This document shows, piece by piece, positions 35,286 to 45,946 of a stretch of 64,000 bases of DNA (positions are counted from its first letter, which is position 1; every line of letters begins with the position of its first letter). Origin of the DNA: Ischnura elegans (taxonomy: Eukaryota > Arthropoda > Insecta > Odonata > Coenagrionidae); the NCBI RefSeq assembly GCF_921293095.1, contig NC_060259.1, positions 7,936,001 through 8,000,000 of the forward strand, given 5' to 3'. The position numbers were made by a program, and so were the translations under genes. The notes below the pieces were generated by a model, which was not told the origin of the DNA, did not search any database, and worked only from the letters and a program-made list of their open reading frames with translations.

Positions 35286-37914
35286 TCTTCGATTTTAATT
35301 TATGTGCAATAACCTACTGCCCTGAGGCCTTGATTGCTCTTTCCTCCAAATAAAAATGATATGTAACTACCCATTCGCTCCTGAGAATCGGTTATTTTGT
35401 GCGTACGAGTTTGCGGGCATTTTGAGTTGAAGCAAATAGACTTGAAATAATGGGAAGGGAGGTCGTATTTTAGTGATTTGAATTCGGCGGCAGATGCCGA
35501 TGCTGCTGCCATCTGAACTTATAGTAGTAAAACTCTTTAGTGTCAAAGAAGTTTTGCGTGGAGTTGGACATCTATGATGGAAAGGCTGGACAGGCGGACG
35601 GAGCGAATCGCCGGCCAAACATTCATTCGACATTTAACACAAAACCCACGCGCCCTATGGTCATCTTCTCAGAAAAGAAAGACGGTTGCTTTCGAGAGCG
35701 ATGGAGGTGGCACAAGACGCATCTACTACAACATTACCGCAACTAGGACAAGAAACAATGAGGCAGGACAACGCTTTCTTTGCAGCGGCTCACAGGGATG
35801 GGAGGAGACGACTCACAGACTTGGATGCTTTCAATGATATAGACATGGGTGCCAGGGATCCAAATGGCGGCTAATCAAGGTGAAGGAATATTTCGCAGAG
35901 AGAGCGCGCAAGCGTTACACACCCCTCTCCCGATGCTTCGACAACGGCGACATCCACATCTCACTCCTCATGTACCAATCGACGAAATACACTGGTGCCT
36001 AAACGTACATTACACAAACGACAATAAGCAAAGCATTTGCGCGGAAAACGATGTGAAGCCAGGAGAAGCCTTTCAACGCCGAACAAAAAGTCAATGTACA
36101 AAAGCGACGACTTCTCGAAAATAATTGGCAATTTAAGTAGAGCAAACGTATAACAACTGTAATGGAGACGCTTCTACGCAGAGAACTTGTGAAATAATAC
36201 TCGAGCATCACGGGGGACCTGACGAGAAATCAAGACTGTCGGCTGCGTGTCGCACTCAACCTCACACACATCCCTGGATCTCATAAATAAAAATGCGACC
36301 GAAACGCGATCTAAATGTTGAGCCTAAGGATTAGCTAAAACTACGCGAAGAGGCGTGAAAATTTCTCGGTAATCTGATAGATGAGAACAGGAAAAAGGAG
36401 AAGAGGGCGAGAGATTGCCAATGGGAAGGATGGCATCGAGCGCATGCTTCTGTTCACTTTGCAGTTTGAAGAGATCGAGGGGATGATGAAACACTTGGGG
36501 ATGGTCGCCTGGGGACCGCGTGAAGAGCCGTAGCGACAAAAACGGACGTACATCACACGATTAGGGGGGCAACGGCATGAGGTCAAAGAAATAGGCAGAG
36601 AGAGCTGACCGAGGGGAGGATGATATTGAGTTATTCTCGGGGAGGCAATGGGAATCATCCGAAAGATTCTGTGGACCCCACGAATGTTTGCGGAAGTGCC
36701 AAACACAACGAATATACTTTTCAATCCTCAAGAATCAAGGGGCCCTCCGGGACCCCCCGGGGAGATATAAGCACCTCCAAATGAGCCCCCACCCAAATGC
36801 AATCTCCGTTCCTCATGAAAAAACCATCCCAGAATTTTTCTGCTTGCGGCCTTTTCAATGTTAACAAGCCTATGGGGCATAATACACGATAAGCACATAA
36901 GACCACGTTCTGAATGTAATAATTAACAAAAAAAATTATTAACGTCTACCTCGAAATAATTTCAAAGACAAACGCTCGAATACTTAGCGAGATCAAAAAG
37001 ACGCAATTCTTGACCAGAATGCAGCCGATGGAAGTGAAGTGACTTCTCCACCCCCCATCCTCTCGTTACTAGGAAATAATGAAACGCCAAAGTTTTCGCC
37101 CACTTTTCTTACCTGAGTGACGTCGTATTCGTAAAAGGATGACACTGAATTGATGTTAGCATTCGCTCAAAAGAATGTAAACCACAGTGAAGTACGCGAG
37201 GAGCATGCACAAGACCTTCGAAGCATGTGCTCGGCAAGAGTTTGTGACGTCACCTACGAAACTGCGGAATGGTTGAGGGTTAAGATTAAGGTCACAGATA
37301 TCTGCAGAAGTAGAGACATCGAGAAACGAAAAATTGTACCTCTATTCATTTATCACAACCGGCAATAAAACTAAATTGGTGGACCCGTTCCCAAAGTTAA
37401 AAAACACGCAAATGATTTGAGCGTGGAGCCCTCGTATTGGGGTATTTTATTGATGCGACCCCAACTGTTGGCGGAGTAACTCCTCAAAGGAAATTTGTCT
37501 TAAAACCGAAGTGTGTTCTTAAATACGGAACCACGATAAATGAGCAAAAACTATGCGAACCTCCGCGCCTTCATAGAAGTCTAGATATCAAATTTGTGAA
37601 TGGAGATCTTCCCCAATATCTATATTAAAACTCAACATTGAAGTTTTTTTGAAGTTGAACAGTTGAATTTTTTCATTGTATTACTAAATGAATGAACCTC
37701 GAATCCCGAATGGGACGACAATCCCTACACATTCCCTAAGAGGCATGAAATAAATTTCATTTCTTTATTCATGGCATAAAATCAATCCGAATTGGTAAAC
37801 AAGAAAAAATGCGAGCTCGATAGTTTAACTATGGCATGGTATTTGAAAGAGGCAACTGACTTTAGCGCCAAAGGAGAGAAACCCGGCCTCGACATTAACC
37901 GTAACGAAAGATTA
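35286..37914. other. Stretch without a recognised gene
   Basis: CpG-containing DNA of mixed composition. Overlapping short frames on both strands at 35.5-36.7 kb show no domain. If the minus-strand gene at 39.8-41.5 kb has a long intron, this would be part of it. Confidence 0.4.
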
Positions 37915-38094
37915 AAGAATACCTCGGTTCACCGTCCCATCTGACTTACGGAGTGCTGTACTCATAACGCCCTCCACGTAGAAATCAAGCGAAGATCGGG
38001 CAGTCTCTGAAAAATATCCGCCACCGCCAGACTTCGAACCCGGACCCATGGGGAGGGAAGCCAACACACTAGACCTACACCAGCACGCGTCTAC
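37915..38094 (-). mobile_element. tRNA-derived SINE
   Basis: On the minus strand a tRNA-like head contains GGTGTAGGTCTAGTGTG and a B-box GGGTTCGAAGTC (38031-38042). The body that follows (ACGTGGAGGGCGTTATGAGT, then CACTCCGTAAGTCAGATGGG) resembles a SINE body I recall from many arthropods, with a GTGGAGGGC block and a final GGATGGGACG(T/G) block. The limits are approximate. Confidence 0.65.
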
Positions 38095-38650
38095 ACCCAC
38101 GACCAGCTCAAGGGGAAAAAAGAAGATAAAAGAAACTACCCAGCCGAGACGATGAAATTCTATATTATGCCTTATTCACTTCTCGCCCAATTGAATGCGC
38201 GGGTTGAAATTGTGGACGGGAGGCGAGGCGATGGCGGGCCCCGAACTCCAACGGGCGATCGCCGCCAGGACTGTGCGCGCCGCGTCCCTACGGTAGGCGG
38301 AATGAAAGGGGGACGGACTACCGCCTCTTCTCCGAAATCCTGACTCCTTGTACCGAGCCCTGTCCTCTACATTGAAAAGGCTTAACTTACCCCTTGAAAT
38401 ATTTCTAACGGAATACCTTCATGCTGATAAATGGTACGAAAACCTTTTCCGGAGAAAAAGGAAGGATCTTCAAGAAACAAGCACGATCTTACAGCTCCAC
38501 TGACATTTGCACTTATGAACAGAGAAATTTCACAAACGTTTGCATGCATGAAACAAAATCAAAGATCTCGCGGTTGACATTGCTGGAAAAGAGAAAAAAG
38601 ACGCATCCGATATGCCAGTCAACAAGATAATATACCCTGAAATGCAAATA

Positions 38651-38702
38651 GACAAAACCCATTGGAGAGTTATTGGAGACAAAACCCATTGGAGAGTTAT
38701 TC
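38651..38702 (+). repeat. 27-bp direct duplication
   Basis: GACAAAACCCATTGGAGAGT recurs after exactly 27 bp (38651 and 38678), with the two units almost identical. Confidence 0.9.
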
Positions 38703-39757
38703 GCCTCAGGTTTTCGAAGTTCCATTTCAGAGGTGAATTTTAATATTTTTTTTATAATACACCGTAAAACCCATACATGAAGGTAATAAATCCACAGTAC
38801 GTTAACAACCATATTCATTACCATACAGTAACTTATAAGGAGTAGCAAACGGATATACGTGTTTTGAGGGCTCTGACATACAATAAACCGGAGGAATTGT
38901 AAGCAGTTTTGCACTCCCGCAATGACATATACTGCAGGGTCGCCACCAAAAATGCCTTCTTCGGCGACTTAAGAACAATATTAGTTCTCACGATAGCAAA
39001 AAAATACAAAAAGAGGGGTTTTGTAGGGGTTACAATAATTATTACTGAATGCCAAAAAAAGTTTTAGTCATAATGGAATACACCAGAACTCGGGCTTGAA
39101 AATAAGCGATAATGATCACTTTCAAGGTTACTAACATGCTGTTATCCAATGGCAAACTGGAACCAACGCAAATATTTACAATTTCAAAGTAATTAGTTTC
39201 GCCTTCACAGTTTATAAAAAATTCACTTCACTAGTCTTACTGACGGAATGACATCTCATCGGAAGTTATAACATAAGCTGTAAATAGACTAAGTGAAGCA
39301 TCAGAATAAATTTGTGATCGAAAAACATAATTTTTTATATATGACCATATTAGGTAACTGCAACAGCACCTAATATGATAAATAACTTTCTGAATAAACC
39401 AAATCCAGGTCATAGCCATATTTTCATACGCATGCCGGTGATTTTATAACTGATAAGCGTCGGTTACATTTCCCGTTACAAGACTTCAACTCTGATGCTT
39501 GGGATCCTAATGAAGCCCATCCACAGTGAATGACCAGGCATTCAAGAGCAATAAATGACAACGGCAAAAATATTAAATCCGTTCCACGGAACAAGTTTCA
39601 AAAGAAAGACGTGTTTCGAGGGAACTCTAATGAGAATTACAGCCCTCGAAAAAACTTCGAACGCTGGCCACAATCATGCCTATGATCTGCTAACGAGCTT
39701 GTTGCTGACACAAAATGGAAAAAGCAAATAAACCGAGAAAATATTGCTCCGACTCAC

Positions 39758-40292
39758 GTCTGAATCCGCGTCCCTCTTCAGGCGTGGAGCGCTCGGTGCC
39801 TTCGGACGCGGGGCTGGCTGCCTCCCGGTCCTCCTCCATGCTTTCTTCCTTCACGGCGGGCTGCGGCGACGATCCTCCCGGCGACGCAGACCCAGCTCCC
39901 GGAGGCCTCCTAGTCTGCAGGCCTGGCCCCTCGGAAAAGGCCCTCTCTTCGGACGGCGAAAAGATGGACGACAGATGTGCGGCGGGCGGGCCCGGAGGCT
40001 GCCGCGGCTGTGGCTGGCGCCTCGGGGACGTGTCGTGGCGCCCGGCGCCCCCTTCGACGTCAGGACACTTGGAGGGCGGTGCAAACGCCGAAGGGAAGCT
40101 TTTAGCGTCCGAAGATGCAGGTCCCAGGGGCCGGAAGGCGCCCGAGCCGAAGGGAGTGTGTGGATCAAGCGCCGGGTGCAGAAAGCGCGGCTGCAAATGA
40201 TGTAGTAGGTGGGCTGGTAGGCCCGGGTAACCGTCGACGTGCCTAATACCAAAGCCAGCTGTCGCAAATGGTACGTGAAGATCCTTAGTTTC
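39758..40292 (-). CDS. Proline-rich N-terminal region of an unrecognised protein, second coding exon
   Basis: On the minus strand a TTTTCTTTGTGTAG acceptor opens a frame that continues in phase 0 from the exon at 40481-40594. It runs 178 codons to a GTGAGT donor at 39752-39757 and leaves in phase 1. The peptide is disordered and rich in Pro, Ser, Ala and Gly: an HLLHHLQPRFLHP block near the start, a KSFPSAFAPPSKC stretch, then Ser/Pro/Arg-rich text and an acidic tail. VKEE within AVKEESMEED fits a sumoylation consensus. Such a region is common in front of DNA-binding domains, so a transcription or chromatin regulator is my inference. The exon is distinctly GC-rich. The downstream exons are not in this window's recognised features; no homeodomain or zinc finger was found. 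Confidence 0.75.
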
Positions 40293-40480
40293 CTACACAA
40301 AGAAAATGGGAATAATAGCACGGGTTACTCCAAGTAATAGTAGAACACTACTCGGTCTCTTAGCCGTCACGGCAAGGGAGAGCAACGTCCAGTTTTTGTA
40401 CCGTAAATGACATACTAAACATCGTAATGAAAGTTAAAATGTTGTCAATATGTATAATTTGCACAATATACCTCACTCAC

Positions 40481-40594
40481 CTGTGGGTTGAAGGGCCTCT
40501 GCATTCTCAGGGCCTCGGGCAGGCCACCAGCCTGTGAGAACACCACCAATGCGGGAGGTGGTATTGGATTTGGCACAAAAGCCGAGTTTTCCAT
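40481..40594 (-). CDS. First coding exon of the proline-rich protein gene
   Basis: A TATTATTTTAG acceptor is followed directly by ATGG at 40594. The 38-codon frame (MENSAFVPNPIPPPALVVFS and on, ending RMQRPFNPQ) stops in phase 0 at a CAG|GTGAGTGAGG donor. The next acceptor at 40293 continues in the same phase. This fits a gene whose first exon is entirely untranslated. The start is chosen because no coding sequence exists upstream of the acceptor in this exon. I do not recognise the family. Confidence 0.75.
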
Positions 40595-41466
40595 CTAAAA
40601 TAATATGTACACAGTTTAAAATTACATATAACTCCACATATACCAAATAATTTATTAACTAAGACTCACAAACGCCGTCTCCAACGTGTACTAAAAAAAA
40701 TACTAACGAAACCCCGGGACAGGTAAACAAACCGGCTTCACGCAAAAACTAACTAATCGAAACAGATAGTAATCAAAGAACCACACCATGAAATAAAGTC
40801 CAAAATAATTTCCCAAAGTTAATAACTGAATATTTCACATAAAAATTCACCATTGCAGCTGAAAGAGAAAATCAAGTTTAGCGGCAAATTCGTAAGTGGA
40901 CAAAAACAGCGGCGCTGCTATCTCCAAGGCAACCGAAATATCCCTATTGAACATTTAAGGAATGGTCAAAAAACACTGTAATGCCCACAGGGGTGATGAC
41001 ATGGGTACAGATATGCATATTCATGTTGAAAAACTAAACCAAATAACACTCAGGTAAAAGTCACACAGCGGAACCGTCAAACCGCTATACGATGCTAAGT
41101 GGAAGCACACGTGTTCAAATTTGCTCTTAGCCACATTTTTCAAGACCACTGACAAGCTTTCGTTGCCAATATAATGAAACAAAACAAAATTTTCACAACA
41201 TGTACCAGAACAGAACCAGCAAAGAACGAAGGGACTGCACGGCATTAAATAAATCAAAACGTAAACAACTGAAGTTACTCACGGTGATGGAGACGCGTAT
41301 GTGTTTACCTTGCGTTACTTCAGAATAAATGTACCATATGAGAAATAATAATCTCAAAATGCCAGAAATACTACAAGGTAAGAAATAGAATGTTGTTGGC
41401 GTAGCAGGCGGAGCGATTGCTTCTCCTGAATCCACCAAGACCCGACTGAAGCTCGTAAACACTTAC

Positions 41467-41540
41467 CTACTCACTCATGTTGTCGCGCGGTGCATTCTGG
41501 GGAAGACAAGAGACTATCGTTATTCGCTACGAGTCTTATC
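41467..41540 (-). other. Predicted non-coding first exon of the proline-rich protein gene
   Basis: The minus strand has an AG|GTAAGTG donor at 41461-41466 directly after a CpG-rich stretch. Two tiny upstream frames lie inside: ATG CAC CGC GCG ACA ACA TGA (41495-41475) and ATG AGT GAG TAG (41478-41467), the latter ending exactly at the exon boundary. The 5' limit is a guess from composition. Confidence 0.5.
41486..41504 (-). promoter_or_regulatory. Staf/ZNF143-like promoter motif
   Basis: The minus strand reads TTCCCCAGAATGCACCGCG. This matches the known Staf/ZNF143-THAP11 core (CCCAGAATGCA followed by YYGCG) found at many animal promoters. Its place just inside the predicted first exon and the local CpG richness support a promoter here. 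Confidence 0.6.
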
Positions 41541-42464
41541 GCGCTAGAATCGAAATGCGCGGCGGAGATTCAAATTTGAATAAAACGAAATGATGAAATT
41601 CACATAGAATTGAACATACTGCTACAATTTTACACCATAAAAGATAATTTTCAAATAAATTAGTGACCCTAAAATCCTGAAATAACTGAGCACCTTCAAC
41701 TTTAGCCTTCAAAATGTTATTCCGCAATCGTTTGTTGTATTTGTGTCGTATTTTAGAATCAGTGCCAAGTTTAGGCAAGATAAATATGACAAAGTAAGTA
41801 GCTGCATAATAAATTATTTATATTCAAAAACTCTTGTCTTAAATCACTTTAATTCCACATATTATTATGCTCAACGTTTTTCATTAATTTGTAGAATGCC
41901 TAAAATATTAAAACGTCGTTTTAAAATGCTGTCATATTTTGCAAATTTTACAATCATAAATGTGAGGCCAAAATCAATATCTACAACAATTTATCATTTC
42001 AGACTCTCACTTCAGACATTTTTATTCATGTTATTTGGCTAAAGTTCCCTTAAGTTAATTAAATATATTTATAAAGTATAAAAATACACATTCAGATCGT
42101 ATTATTATTATTCAATCGAAAGCCAATGGCAACTGTTTAGAATATAAGCCCTTGAAACAATTTATTTTGCTATTAAAATACCATTTTGTGGGTTTATAAC
42201 TGTCTCTGTGAACTAGTATTACAGTTTAGATTTTTATTGCTGTGTATTTCCAATTTATCGCGTAATATTTAACATGTATATTTTGGTGTTTTGTTGATAT
42301 TAATGACAGCCATAACAAATAGATCATATGAATATAAGTAATATTTATTCAGGTTGCCGATTTAGAACCTTATACATTAAATATTATTATGAATACAATA
42401 CAACAATAACTGGAGAAAATATTCTCTTTATTTTGAAATTTATTGATATTAAATCAAAAGATTG

Positions 42465-42571
42465 AGGCTCCGTAATACACAAAATAAAACGAACGTAATG
42501 ACAATCGTATCAAAAGTCTTGCCTATTTTTTGAGCGTCTGGGGGGGGCATCTGCCCCTAAATCCACCTATG
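42465..42571 (+). mobile_element. MITE fragment, hAT-like family with GGATCC ends
   Basis: The stretch AAAACGAACGTAATGACAAT, the G-run at 42540-42547 and the end CCCCTAAATCCACCTATG align with the copies at 48508-48904 (reverse) and 49279-49468. The left end is missing. Confidence 0.7.
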
Positions 42572-43069
42572 GTTCTGTGGAGTCAAAACGTGAATTAATG
42601 CCATTTTTAAAATGTCATTACCGTTCAAACTTAAATATAGCAATTACTTAGTAAATTCAATACGCTCATCATAGCTTTTGCAGTTCCTCACCCTTACAGA
42701 AACAAAAAATTATACCGTATGATATAATTGTTGCGCACGATATAGTTTTGCAAGTTGTCTTCCTATAGTTGAGTAATAATGCATACATTTATATGGTGAA
42801 CAAAACTTTTATATATTAGTAAATGCTTGACAAAACCCTCGCGTATCTGCCGAGGGTTAGGTGCGAATGAAATACACAAATAGCACTAAATGTGATCAAT
42901 GCTATCAACTGCTTCAACTAATTAGATTTCTTTTAAAATAGTGTGGTACGGTCATTTTGGCCATAAAAATTAATAAATGAGTGGCACAGTGTTCAGGAAA
43001 AAATGGGATTAAAAAATATTTCCTAGATGATTCTTAGAAGAATTAATTTTTTTCAAAATATATTTGATG
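42572..43069. other. AT-rich stretch without a recognised gene
   Basis: Short frames only, and no repeat structure recognised. Confidence 0.4.
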
Positions 43070-43172
43070 AAAAAAAAGAAATACGTAGGGGTGAAAAGAT
43101 TAGCTGATTTGAGAACTGAGTGGAGAGCTGCGTAAAACCAATCCTAGGATTGTTGACCAGATGATGATGATA
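43070..43172 (+). mobile_element. 3' end fragment of a non-LTR retrotransposon
   Basis: The plus frame reads VKRLADLRTEWRAA, then stop codons, then a (GAT)n-like end (CCAGATGATGATGATATT). A basic block with L.(T/D)(E/R).WR at the C-terminus and a GAT-repeat tail are seen in RTE-like and related LINEs of arthropods. Only the last 100 bp remain. Confidence 0.5.
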
Positions 43173-45946
43173 TTAAGCTTAAAAGGCCTTGAAAATTAAA
43201 ACTAAATTCAACGTCTAAATCGAAGTTCGTGATCGTAACATTTGTCGGCGCAAGGGTTTCTACAAAGGCCTTTTTATGGAATGAAAATACTCATCTAAAT
43301 ATGCGACAGGGCAAAGTTGACAGATTATTTTAAGTAAAGAATAGAATTGAATTTTCTGATTGCAAACAATCTAATCAATTTCGAAAAATTCCCCAAAAAG
43401 TGGCACATAAGCAAATATTAAGTCAAAATAAAGATATAAATAATAATTATACCGGTGGAGCTCAAGTGCTCACGAAACGGAATCGAACGCAAAGTGGAGA
43501 CGTTCTGAATTAGTCTATCGATATCTTAAAGTGAATGTGACAATGTTTCCGATTTTCCGCGAGGAAGGGAATGGAGAGTATGAATTTATTATGTATTGAT
43601 TAAATATAAACTCTGACCAAATAATGCAGCTGGCGCCTTCTTTAAAAATGTTAGCAGAAACACATCTACCCCTGTATTCGATATTTTTATGCTTAGAACC
43701 AATGCATTTCTCTGGATTTGGAGACAGTTATGCATTGTACTGCATTTATGGGAAATACAAGCTTCACTCTATTTAAGTTAATACTAATGCAAGCCAAGTT
43801 GCGTTCGCTATGCCCAATTTAAATTAATCGATACGATGTTTTTACTTAGAGTGTCTTTTAAAAATAATCGTGCCCGCACATCACTATCGGAAAGTCCACA
43901 TAACATGAAATTTAAATATCTATTAGGATAAACCAGGTGACATCAACATATTCCCCGTTGCTATAAAAAAATCGATCAAAAGTTATTTCTCTGAGGACTG
44001 CTCTCCTCAGATTTTAATTAGATGAAAAAGTTAGCAGTCACTTCTCTTATAGTCATGACTAGCCTAATGACCCTATTCATGACTAGCTAAGGAGTCTAAT
44101 TATCGAGGGCATTATGATTTTTAATATTTATGTTTTCAATTGTGGTTTTAGGTTATTAAATATCAATTTTAGATAGTCAATACCATATTGTAGTTGTAAC
44201 GGAGCCAGGATCAAGCGTCGGGGGAGGAAATCTATCCTGAATGTCCGACATAACGGGCGGGGCTTTGCAACGCCTCATCCAAAGCTGTAGGTATTACACA
44301 CATGTCGTCTCTTGGGGGTACTTGACCCCATAAAATTCTCTCCCCAGAGAAACTACAGTCTCAATTCGGTGGTCGTTTCAGTCAGATAGGGGAATCTAGC
44401 GCATTGACAAATATTGAACGAAATCCGAAATCGCTTCCCAATCCTCCCTGAGAAGAGTGAGCACAGAAAAATAATACCTACTCGTAGCGCATGACGGAGC
44501 TTCCACGTAGATAACATCGGCAACTTAGCGGATCGGTCTTATTTAAGCGCCACAAGCCCGGGGGCGGAAATACCTCCTTAAATTAATGCGAGGAAATAAA
44601 AATTACTCAGTTCACGTGCTACTTAAGTCTCGGAACCCCATCGCCAGCTTCCCCCCAGCAGCGAGAAGATTTAAGGGATTGCTCGCGACGGGTGGGATTT
44701 GCGATTCAACGAGAGGAGGAATTCGCCTCTCCGGGCCACCCCCAGCCCCGATTTTCCCACGAAATCCCTCCCCCAGGCCACCTCCTCATGCAAAAACAAA
44801 ACCTGTGAAATGAGTCATGCGGACGATTCCGAGCCGACCTGTTCGTTAAGGAAGAGGCGGCTTGATTCCGGAGCATGACACGGCTTAAAGCGCGCTTCCG
44901 AGCCTCATCGGCCGGAGCAGAGCAAGGTTTCAGGAATCCAATCCCGAGTTATATGGAAACCGGGAGGGAGGAGAGCAAATCCTTCCTTTTAGTCTCCCCA
45001 TTTCGAGACCCACCTCTCCCGTTACACCTTCCTCCCAATCCCCTCCACGAGAATACTAAGCAGGGAAGGGCAACAAATTTCGCATTAATAATCCGGGGTT
45101 TTAATCCCCATTCCGAGCCGAGTTTACCGAATACATTCCATGTCAATATCGGTGGGAGATCCCTGATAAGAGACTGGCTCTGAATGGTTCACATCGTTGA
45201 AAGCGAAGTAATTCCAGCCAGGAGAATACACCCAACAGCGGCGGAATATGTAAGTTAAAAACTCGGACCTTTGCCATAACATCGTCTTTCTCACCATTTC
45301 CCACACCTTATTGAAGTTCATTAATAGGATTTACGAATAATGAAGCCTAATAACCTTTTCAAGTATTTCATAGAGATGATGGACACTACATTACGGTGGG
45401 CGCCGGTTTTAATTTCGTCAAGAGGGTGCATTCAGTGCCACCCCTTCAGCATTATGTTGCCATGTGTCGTGAAGAAGCATTTGTTTGAGCAGTAAAACAA
45501 TAGTCGTTTTGTTAAAAAGAGACTTTCCATTGTTATTCTTATTTGTAATTTTTACTTTTCTATACTCACTGCCCCTATTCAAATAAAAAAGTAGTCGTCA
45601 CAATCATTACCCAACATTTTCATAAGCCACAGAGGAGTAAGTGTACCCAATTACACTCACCCCAATATCTCCACTCCTCCCCGATGCCCATGTAAATCAT
45701 CTATATCATCTGAAGTATTACTTTACTTGAAACTCAAGCAAAGGTATGTTCAGAAATGACTAAATTGCCTTTTAGGATTAGAATTTGATGGATTCCAAAA
45801 ATTACAAAGAAATCCATTACATTAATATTAAGTCATAGAGATCAGCCAAATATAAGCCCCCTTACACCCGACTCATTACCTATGGCAAACAGCAAGGCTC
45901 ATGTTGAATTTGAATATAAAATAAAACTGTGTTAAAGAGCAGTTAC
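43173..45946. other. Stretch without a recognised gene
   Basis: AT-rich to 44.2 kb, then a CpG-rich patch at 44.4-45.45 kb whose open frames are Pro/Arg-rich without a domain. From about 45.5 kb the DNA turns CpG-poor. Confidence 0.4.

Noticed and set aside
39715-40205. Two overlapping plus-strand frames of more than 150 codons
   Set aside because: They mirror the minus-strand exon, which has matching splice sites and phase. The plus frames have none and are open only because of GC-rich composition.
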